Below, in pieces: positions 1-4,403 of a stretch of 5,963 bases of DNA. Source of the stretch: DAOMFB01 sp035519355 (GTDB taxonomy: Bacteria; Acidobacteriota; Thermoanaerobaculia; UBA5066); NCBI GenBank assembly GCA_035519355.1, contig DATIWM010000084.1, positions 1 through 5,963 on the forward strand, read 5' to 3'. The notes below the pieces were generated by a model that did no database searches, had not been told where the DNA came from, and was given only the letters and a program-made list of their open reading frames with translations. Position 1 is the first letter of the stretch; the number at the start of each line of letters is the position of its first letter. The translations under genes and the position numbers were made by a program.

Positions 1-98
1 GCATTCTGCGGGGCGGCGTCCGAACCGTCGGCTGCAAACGCGCCACCGGACCCGATGAGGGTCGCCGCGAGAAGGAAAACTGGAAGAGGCTGACGCAT
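1..98 (-). CDS. 5' end of a secreted or periplasmic protein (signal peptide only in window)
   Basis: Only the first 32 codons are present; the gene runs off the left edge. It starts with ATG at 98-96 and a good Shine-Dalgarno GGGAGG lies 6 nt upstream. The N-terminus is a classic Sec signal peptide: MRQ, a hydrophobic core (PVFLLAATLIG), then a small-residue AFA-A cleavage site around residues 20-23, followed by a polar mature start (DGSDAAPQN). The product is therefore exported across the inner membrane. No lipobox Cys is visible, so signal peptidase I cleavage is expected. It lies 78 nt downstream of bamD on the same strand and could be cotranscribed with it or have its own promoter; I see no convincing promoter in the gap. 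The function cannot be told from the visible part. Confidence 0.8.
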   Translation of the reverse strand, partial: MRQPLPVFLLAATLIGSGGAFAADGSDAAPQN

Positions 99-104
99 GG
101 ACGA

Positions 105-110
105 CCTCCC
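105..110 (-). promoter_or_regulatory. Shine-Dalgarno site of the left-edge secreted-protein gene
   Basis: Read on the minus strand this is GGGAGG, 6 nt before the ATG at 98-96. It is a near-ideal ribosome binding site and is the main reason to accept the partial gene at the left edge as real. Confidence 0.75.
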
Positions 111-176
111 ACCGTTTCCCGGCTCCAGCGTGCTCGAATCCGAGCCGCCGGACCGCAACCTTGGAAGCGCCCTAAG

Positions 177-1016
177 TTACCTCATTCGAATCGGTTGGTC
201 AAAGCCGGTGTTCGCGGAACGTACGGCCGCCTTCGGTGCGGGGCTCTGCGGGGGGATCTTCTTGGCCCACTGACTTTCCGGAAAATCGCGGGCGAGCCGC
301 TGCCAGCTCTCCAGTGCCTTCTGCTCGTTTCCCAGCTTCCGCTGGGCGAATCCCAGCTCCAGGAGGACGCGGTCGACGCTCGAGTAGTCCGGGTAGGCCT
401 GCAGGATCGTGTCGAACCGCCCCCGGGCGGCGTTGAAGGCCTTCCGCCGGTAGTAGAAGCGCCCCACGAGGTACTCGTGCTCCGCGAGGAGATTCCGGAT
501 CCGCTGCAGGCGCGCGCGGGCCTCCGTGATGTACGGCGAGTCCGGGTAGCCGAGGATCAGCTCGCGATAGCTCGTCGCGGCGAGGCGGGTGTTCGTCTGC
601 TCGCGGTCCGGCTTTTCGGCCTCCTTGTCGGCCGTCTGGGCCAGCCGGAAGAGAGCGTAGTCCGCCCGCGGGCTCGACGGGTACCGGTTGCGGAAGTCGC
701 GGTAGCGGGTCTGGGCCTCGAGATAGCCGAGCGTCGTCCCCTCGTCGAAATACGAGTCGGCGAGCTTCAGGGCGGCCTGCCGGCCGATCGGGTCGTTCGC
801 ATAGTTTTCGGCGACGAACCGGAGGTACTGGCGTCCGAGCTCCCACTTCTTCTTCGAGATCAGTTGCTCCCCGCGGGCATACGCTTCCTCCTTCGGCATC
901 GTCAGGAGCTCGCGCGTCAGCTTCATCGACGAATCCGTCGACGAGCAGCCGGCGAGGAGGCCGGCGACCGCGAGAAGGACGAGAGAGCGCCCCTTCGGGC
1001 GGGGGTGAAGGAGCAT
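177..1016 (-). CDS. bamD: Outer membrane protein assembly factor BamD (TPR lipoprotein)
   Basis: This is BamD (YfiO/ComL family), the essential lipoprotein of the BAM complex that folds beta-barrel proteins into the outer membrane, working with BamA from the periplasmic face. The 279-residue product opens with a short basic stretch, a hydrophobic segment (residues 11-22) and the lipobox LAGC with the lipidated Cys at 24. The +2 residue is Ser, consistent with sorting to the outer membrane. The rest is helical, TPR-like repeats from about residue 45 to 255, with BamD-type phrases such as AYARGEQLI, YPSSPRADYA, RELILGYPDSPY, EYLVGRFYYRRKAF and GRFDTILQAYPDYS. The tail after about residue 253 is Pro/Ala-rich and probably disordered. 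It is somewhat longer than the roughly 245-residue E. coli protein. I chose the ATG at 1016 because it puts the lipobox at the right depth; the frame stays open to 1151 but that would add 45 residues lying inside rpe and would bury the signal sequence. The start lies 13 nt after the rpe stop with only a weak GGCGG in front, so translation may depend on the upstream genes. Confidence 0.93.
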   Translation of the reverse strand: MLLHPRPKGRSLVLLAVAGLLAGCSSTDSSMKLTRELLTMPKEEAYARGEQLISKKKWELGRQYLRFVAENYANDPIGRQAALKLADSYFDEGTTLGYLEAQTRYRDFRNRYPSSPRADYALFRLAQTADKEAEKPDREQTNTRLAATSYRELILGYPDSPYITEARARLQRIRNLLAEHEYLVGRFYYRRKAFNAARGRFDTILQAYPDYSSVDRVLLELGFAQRKLGNEQKALESWQRLARDFPESQWAKKIPPQSPAPKAAVRSANTGFDQPIRMR

Positions 1017-1029
1017 GAACCGCCGGAGA

Positions 1030-1710
1030 TTACACCGCCCGATCGGCGGAGGCGGCCGACCGGAGCGCCGCCACGGCGGCCGGGACGTCACCCTTTCCGA
1101 AGACGGCCGAACCCGCCACGAGGTGCCGGGCGCCGGCGACCGCGAGCTCACCGGCGTTCTCCGCGCCGACGCCGCCGTCCACGGCGATCTCGCACGTGGC
1201 GCCGCGCGACCGGATCAGGGCCGCGAGGTCCCGGACCCGCTCGATCGACCCCGGAAGGAAGGACTGTCCGCCCCAGCCCGGGTTGACCGTCATGACGAGG
1301 ACGAAGTCGACGAATCGGACCGACTCGTCGAGAACGGCGAGCGACGTTCCGGGGTTGATCGCCACCCCCGGCGAGACGCCGCGCTCCCGGACGTGCTGGG
1401 CGAAGCGGTGAAGATGCGGCTCGGCCTCCACGTGGACGGCGACGCGTGCCGCCCCGGCATCGAGATACTGGTCGAGCGTCCGGAGCGGCTCCTCGATCAT
1501 CAGGTGAACGTCGAACGGGAGCCGCGTCGCGCCCCGAAGCGCCCGGAGGACGAGCGGGCCGACGGTGAGGTTCGGGACGAACCGTCCATCCATCACGTCG
1601 AAGTGAATGGCGTCGGCCCCGGCCTGCTCGCAGGCGGAAACCGCCTCCGCGAGACGTCCGAAGTCCGCCGACAGGAGCGACGGGGCGATCTTCACGCGGA
1701 ATCCGCTCAC
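1030..1710 (-). CDS. rpe: Ribulose-phosphate 3-epimerase
   Basis: This enzyme interconverts ribulose 5-phosphate and xylulose 5-phosphate in the pentose phosphate or Calvin pathways, in the cytoplasm. The 226-residue length is normal for the family. It is a TIM barrel with all hallmark motifs: APSLLSADF (residues 9-17), HFDVMDG (36-42), DVHLM (67-71), NPG (119-121), VNPGWGGQ (142-149), VDGGV (177-181) and AGSAVF (199-204). The expected metal ligands are His36, Asp38, His69 and Asp178, with Asp38 and Asp178 as the acid/base pair. The start is GTG at 1710-1708, overlapping the stop of the upstream PASTA gene by 4 bases (GTGA). It is supported by GGAGGG 6 nt upstream and by the family's short N-terminus. 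The overlap implies translational coupling. bamD follows 13 nt later. The identity is very secure. Confidence 0.97.
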   Translation of the reverse strand: MSGFRVKIAPSLLSADFGRLAEAVSACEQAGADAIHFDVMDGRFVPNLTVGPLVLRALRGATRLPFDVHLMIEEPLRTLDQYLDAGAARVAVHVEAEPHLHRFAQHVRERGVSPGVAINPGTSLAVLDESVRFVDFVLVMTVNPGWGGQSFLPGSIERVRDLAALIRSRGATCEIAVDGGVGAENAGELAVAGARHLVAGSAVFGKGDVPAAVAALRSAASADRAV

Positions 1711-2432
1711 GAGGTTCCCTCCGCCGAGGCGACGACGAACGAGAGGACGTCCTTGCGCGAGACGGGAAACCCGGCCTGCGGAAACTGGCGGAGGATCGTC
1801 CCGGCCGGCGCCCCTTCATACGCCTGGCTCTTCACGCTGCCGACGCGGAAGCCGCGCGCCTCGAAGGCCGTGCGGACCCGCTCCACGTCGCGCCCGATCA
1901 GGTCGGGCATGACCCAGGCCGCGTCGGAGAGCCCGCGGTTCACGAGAAGGCCCATCGGCGCTCCGGGAGGCACGACGGAACCGGGCGATGCGCTCTGCGC
2001 GATGACGCCCGCCGATCCGGGGAGCCGGATGGCCGCGAGCGCAGGTTCCGGAAGGCCCTGCCGGATCAGGGCCGCCGCGGCGGCGCGGGGCGACTGACCC
2101 GTCAGGTCGGGCATCCGGAGGGTCTTCGGTCCGAGCGAGAGGAAGAGCCGGACCGTCTGCCCCTCCTTGACGGCCGTCTCGGCGGCCGGCTGCTGCGCGC
2201 GGACGCGGCGGGCCGGAATCTTCTCGTCGTAGTCGTCCTTCTGCGGGTCGACCACGACCTCGAGCCCGATCTCCGCGGCGCGCACCGTGGCCTCCTCCAC
2301 CGTCAGGCTCGAGAGGTCCGGCACGCGCGTCGACCGCCCGGCCACGAAACGGGAAAAGGAGATCCACGTCGCGGTCGCCAGAACCCCCGCGAGGACGAGG
2401 GCATAGATCACGCGGGCCAGCACTCCCCCCAT
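1707..2432 (-). CDS. Single-pass membrane protein with three PASTA domains, no kinase domain
   Basis: The 241-residue protein has one N-terminal transmembrane segment (about residues 8-26) followed by three PASTA modules. The modules start at VPDLSSLTVEEA (37-48), MPDLTGQSPRAA (about 107-118) and MPDLIGRDVERV (about 175-186). Each begins with the typical (V/M)PDL phrase and runs through a QxPxxG-like turn (QQPAAETAVKEG, QSASPGSVVPPG, QFPQAGFPV). PASTA domains are known from penicillin-binding proteins and PrkC/PknB-type Ser/Thr kinases, where several bind peptidoglycan fragments. Here there is neither a kinase nor a transpeptidase domain, so the protein is probably an envelope-anchored binding or scaffold protein. 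Its membrane topology is inferred. The ATG at 2432 is the first possible start because an in-frame TAG lies 12 nt upstream at 2447-2445; the only ribosome binding site is a weak GGGCGG. It heads the minus-strand unit with rpe and bamD and faces the divergent PHP gene. The specific function is unknown. Confidence 0.88.
   Translation of the reverse strand: MGGVLARVIYALVLAGVLATATWISFSRFVAGRSTRVPDLSSLTVEEATVRAAEIGLEVVVDPQKDDYDEKIPARRVRAQQPAAETAVKEGQTVRLFLSLGPKTLRMPDLTGQSPRAAAAALIRQGLPEPALAAIRLPGSAGVIAQSASPGSVVPPGAPMGLLVNRGLSDAAWVMPDLIGRDVERVRTAFEARGFRVGSVKSQAYEGAPAGTILRQFPQAGFPVSRKDVLSFVVASAEGTS
1717..1722 (-). promoter_or_regulatory. Shine-Dalgarno site fixing the GTG start of rpe
   Basis: On the minus strand this reads GGAGGG, 6 nt before the GTG at 1710-1708. 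It lies inside the last codons of the PASTA gene and decides the start of rpe, since there is no ATG nearby and the conserved APSLLSADF motif begins at codon 9. Confidence 0.7.
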
Positions 2433-2518
2433 GACCGCCCGACTCTACCAGCCTCTGCACGAAGGGGCGGGCCGACAGATTTGACTCGCGCCGTCTCGCG
2501 AACCAGACTCCGTCTCCC
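2433..2518. promoter_or_regulatory. Divergent intergenic region between the PASTA-rpe-bamD and PHP-nfo units
   Basis: These 86 bp separate two divergent genes and must hold or adjoin the promoters of both units. Neither gene has a good Shine-Dalgarno site. The word GACTC occurs three times (2441, 2483, 2506). A short imperfect direct repeat is present: CCGTCTCGCG at 2491-2500 and CCGTCTCCCG at 2510-2519. On the minus strand TAGAGT (2447-2442), a possible -10 hexamer, lies 9 nt before the PASTA ATG, but I see no convincing -35 for it. The promoter assignment comes from gene layout, not from strong consensus boxes. Confidence 0.5.
2481..2509 (+). promoter_or_regulatory. Candidate sigma-70-like promoter for the PHP-nfo unit
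   Basis: TTGACT at 2481-2486 matches the -35 consensus at five of six bases. With a 17-bp spacer the -10 position is CAGACT at 2504-2509, which matches TATAAT at only three of six. A start 6-8 nt after that hexamer would fall at or just before the GTG at 2519, giving a leaderless or nearly leaderless message, in keeping with the missing Shine-Dalgarno site. The weak -10 makes this tentative. Confidence 0.3.
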
Positions 2519-2529
2519 GTGACGGAGAC
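2508..2529 (+). repeat. Inverted repeat around the PHP gene start codon
   Basis: Two overlapping perfect inverted repeats surround the GTG at 2519-2521. CTCCGTC (2508-2514) pairs with GACGGAG (2521-2527) around a 6-nt loop. Alternatively GTCTCC (2512-2517) pairs with GGAGAC (2524-2529), leaving the GTG in the loop. At the RNA level these could hide or expose the start codon; at the DNA level the 18-bp palindrome could be an operator. No regulator is identified, and such repeats can arise by chance in GC-rich DNA. Confidence 0.4.
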
Positions 2530-3499
2530 CCGCCCGCAGCGCCTCGCGCACGACGTCTCGCCCGCCGAGCTGCCGCTCGCCCGGGCCGATCTCCACCTCC
2601 ACACGGAAGCTTCCATCTTCAAGTACTTCCGCGCCGCCAACACGCGCGACTCGTACAACGACCCGGACGAAACCTACCGGCTGGCGAAGGCCCGCGGGAT
2701 GGACTTCGTCACCTTCACCGACCACGACACGGTGGACGGGTGCCTCCGGTTCCTCGACCGCCACCCGGACCTGACGGATTTCTTCGTCTCCGAGGAGGTC
2801 GAGACCTTCTTCCCGAGGACGGGGCACCGGATCCACGTCAACGTCTTCGACCTGACGCTCGCCCAGCACAACGTCATCTGGAAGAAGCGGAGGAGCATTT
2901 TCGACCTCGTCGAATACCTCCGGGCCGAGGGGCTCCTCTTCTCGGCCAACCATCTCTTCCAGTCCTACCGGATGCGACAGGCTCCCGAGGACTTCATGAC
3001 GACGATGCTGACGCTTTTCGACGTCTTCGAGGTGAAGAACGGCTCCATGGCCTACCAGCACAACGCGCTCGTGGCCGACCTCCTGAACGTGGCCAAGCAG
3101 AAGCGCGGGTCGCTCGCCCTCATCGGGGGATCGGACGGGCATACGTACCCCCCGATCGCGTCGGTCTTCACCCTCGCCCCCGGCCGGACATGGAAGGAGT
3201 TCCTGGGGGCGATCCGCCAGGGCCGCTCGCTCGCGTGGGGAACGGAGATGGGCTTCACGGGGGTTCTCGGCGACGTCTACCAGAACCTCGGGAAGTACTA
3301 CCGGTCGGTGACGAAGTTCCGGAACCCCGACTTCACGGCGGCGGAGAAGGCCCGGCACTTCGCGTTCGCCGCCGCCGCGATCCCCTTCAACGTCGCCGGC
3401 GTCCCGGCCGCGATCTACTCGCTCAACTACGCCAAGCAGCTCGCCCTGACGCGGAGCCTGAAGTCCCGGTTCCGCCGGCGGGGCGTCCCGCCGGCATGA
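2519..3499 (+). CDS. PHP-domain metal-dependent phosphoesterase with hydrophobic/basic C-terminal tail
   Basis: The 326-residue protein is a stand-alone PHP (polymerase and histidinol phosphatase) superfamily phosphoesterase. Expected metal-site motifs appear in order: DLHLHT (24-29, His26/His28), TDHDT (67-71), EE at 92-93, GHRIHVNVF (102-110), ANH (143-145), FEVKNG (170-175) and GGSDGHT (203-209, Asp206/His208). This near-complete set predicts an active enzyme. The substrate cannot be read from sequence; relatives act on histidinol phosphate, nucleotides, oligonucleotide ends or polymerase-linked sites. After the PHP core, residues 281-302 are hydrophobic and are followed by a basic tail (SLKSRFRRR, 313-321), suggesting membrane or nucleic acid association. 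The start is GTG at 2519, the only ATG/GTG/TTG codon in frame before the essential DLHLHT motif (a stop lies upstream at 2432-2434). It has no Shine-Dalgarno site and may be leaderless. The stop codon overlaps the nfo start by 4 bases (ATGA), so the two proteins are probably made together. PHP membership is secure; the biological role is not. Confidence 0.9.
   Translation: MTETRPQRLAHDVSPAELPLARADLHLHTEASIFKYFRAANTRDSYNDPDETYRLAKARGMDFVTFTDHDTVDGCLRFLDRHPDLTDFFVSEEVETFFPRTGHRIHVNVFDLTLAQHNVIWKKRRSIFDLVEYLRAEGLLFSANHLFQSYRMRQAPEDFMTTMLTLFDVFEVKNGSMAYQHNALVADLLNVAKQKRGSLALIGGSDGHTYPPIASVFTLAPGRTWKEFLGAIRQGRSLAWGTEMGFTGVLGDVYQNLGKYYRSVTKFRNPDFTAAEKARHFAFAAAAIPFNVAGVPAAIYSLNYAKQLALTRSLKSRFRRRGVPPA
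3474..3495 (+). repeat. Perfect GC hairpin directly before the nfo start codon
   Basis: GCCGGCGGG (3474-3482) and CCCGCCGGC (3487-3495) form a perfect 9-bp all-GC stem with a GCGT loop, and the ATG of nfo begins at the next base (3496). It lies in the last codons of the PHP gene and would cover the region where a ribosome binding site for nfo should sit. No U-tract follows, so it is not an intrinsic terminator. It may force nfo translation to depend on ribosomes finishing the PHP gene. The pairing is seen in the sequence; the role is inferred. Confidence 0.5.
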
Positions 3500-4371
3500 C
3501 GGCGCGCTTGGCGGCCGGACCGCTCGTCGGCGCGCACATGAGCGCCGCCGGCGGCCTCGCCCGGGCCGTCGAGCGGGCCGTCGGCGTCGGCGGCCGGGCG
3601 CTGCAGGTCTTCACGAAGAACTCGAACCAGTGGGCCGGCAAGGCGCTCGACCCGGAGGACTCGGCCGCCTTCCGCGCGGCGGCGAAGGCGGCGGGGATCG
3701 CGCCCCTGGTCTCGCACGCGGCCTATCTCATCAATCTCGCGTCGCCGGACCTCACGACGCGGAAGCGTTCGGTCAGCGCGCTCATCGACGAGATCCGGCG
3801 GTGCGACGCGGCCGGGATCCCCTTTCTCGTCCTCCACCCCGGCTCGCACGGCGGGGACGGCGAGGAGGCCGGCCTCGACCGGATCGCCCGCGGTCTCGAC
3901 GAGGCGGCCAGGAGGACGCCCGCCTCGACGACGACCATCCTCCTCGAGACGGCCGCCGGGCAGGGGGCCTGCCTCGGCCACAGCTTTTCCCAGCTTTCCG
4001 AGATGCGCCGGCGCGCCGCGTCGAAGGCGCGAATCGCCTTTTGCCTCGACACCTGCCACGTCCACGCGGCCGGCCACGACGTCGTGACGAAGGACGGGTG
4101 GCGCTCGATGCTGGAGGAGGCGGACCGGACGATCGGGGTCTCGCGCGTTCGGGTCATCCATGCGAACGACTCGAAGAAGGGGCGGGGCTGCCGCGTCGAC
4201 CGGCACGAGCGGATCGGCCTCGGGGCGATCGGCGAAGCGGGCTTCGCGAACCTGATGACCGAGCCCGTTTTCGAGAAGGTCCCGAAGATCCTCGAGACGC
4301 CCAAGGACGAGAGCGGCGACTGGGACCGGGAGGGGCTCGCCGCCCTCCGGCGGCTGGCCGGGGCGGCCTGA
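3496..4371 (+). CDS. nfo: Endonuclease IV (AP endonuclease, Nfo)
   Basis: Nfo cleaves DNA 5' to abasic sites and removes blocked 3' ends during base excision repair, in the cytoplasm. The 291-residue product matches the family's usual size (about 280-300) and aligns along its whole length with the E. coli enzyme: GAHMSAAGG (12-20), FTKNSNQW (39-46), HAAYLINLASP (74-84), HPGSH (114-118), LLETAAGQG (149-157), CLDTCHVHAAGHD (183-195), HANDSK (222-227), RVDRHERIG (233-241) and ILETPKD (265-271). All nine ligands of the three-zinc site are present: His74, His114, Glu151, Asp185, His188, His222, Asp235, His237 and Glu267. I chose the ATG at 3496, which overlaps the PHP stop as ATGA; the Met in GAHMSAAGG is too late because that motif is itself conserved. 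It is the second gene of a two-gene unit. Its last codons contribute to a strong hairpin over the stop, with ispG converging 4 nt away. Confidence 0.97.
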   Translation: MTARLAAGPLVGAHMSAAGGLARAVERAVGVGGRALQVFTKNSNQWAGKALDPEDSAAFRAAAKAAGIAPLVSHAAYLINLASPDLTTRKRSVSALIDEIRRCDAAGIPFLVLHPGSHGGDGEEAGLDRIARGLDEAARRTPASTTTILLETAAGQGACLGHSFSQLSEMRRRAASKARIAFCLDTCHVHAAGHDVVTKDGWRSMLEEADRTIGVSRVRVIHANDSKKGRGCRVDRHERIGLGAIGEAGFANLMTEPVFEKVPKILETPKDESGDWDREGLAALRRLAGAA

Positions 4372-4403
4372 GCCCTCAGGCCGGTCCGGCTTCCTTCTTC
4401 TTC
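4356..4403 (+). terminator. Hairpin across both convergent stop codons, probable nfo terminator
   Basis: CGGCCTGAG (4364-4372) and CTCAGGCCG (4375-4383) are perfect inverted repeats; with a GCCC loop, 8 pairs form. Beyond a 2-nt internal mismatch region the stem extends with GGCCGG (4356-4361) against CCGGCT (4386-4391), one pair being G-U. On the plus strand a pyrimidine-rich run follows at once (TTCCTTCTTCTTC, 4391-4403), giving the shape of a Rho-independent terminator with an imperfect U-tract for the PHP-nfo message. On the minus strand no U-rich tract follows, so for ispG it is at most a weak terminator or a 3'-end protecting stem. Both TGA stop codons (4369-4371 plus, 4378-4376 minus) lie inside the repeat. 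Confidence 0.6.

Noticed and set aside
121..146. Small hairpins between bamD and the left-edge gene (GCTCG at 132-136 with CGAGC at 141-145, or GGCTC at 121-125 with GAGCC at 142-146)
   Set aside because: Stems are only 5 bp, mutually exclusive and not followed by a U-tract on the minus strand, so a terminator call is not supported.
1017..1151. N-terminal extension of BamD by 45 residues
   Set aside because: It would lie inside rpe, is Arg/Pro/Ser-rich, and would push the lipobox Cys from position 24 to 69, which is incompatible with a lipoprotein signal peptide.
195..1286. Long plus-strand open frame (363 codons) opposite bamD and rpe
   Set aside because: It is the antisense shadow of bamD and rpe. 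The translation is Arg/Pro/Gly-rich low-complexity sequence with no domain, and both minus-strand genes have full family motifs.
1015..2097. Plus-strand open frame (360 codons) opposite rpe and the PASTA gene
   Set aside because: Antisense shadow typical of GC-rich coding DNA; no recognisable protein features, and no ribosome binding site that stands out.
2408..3358. Minus-strand open frame (316 codons) opposite the PHP gene
   Set aside because: Charged, low-complexity antisense translation. The plus strand carries all PHP metal-site motifs and couples to nfo.
2740..3495. A 252-residue N-terminal extension or fusion partner of Nfo
   Set aside because: The nfo frame happens to be open through the PHP gene, but the upstream part is Arg/Pro-rich out-of-frame translation. 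Family length and the ATGA overlap fix the start at 3496.
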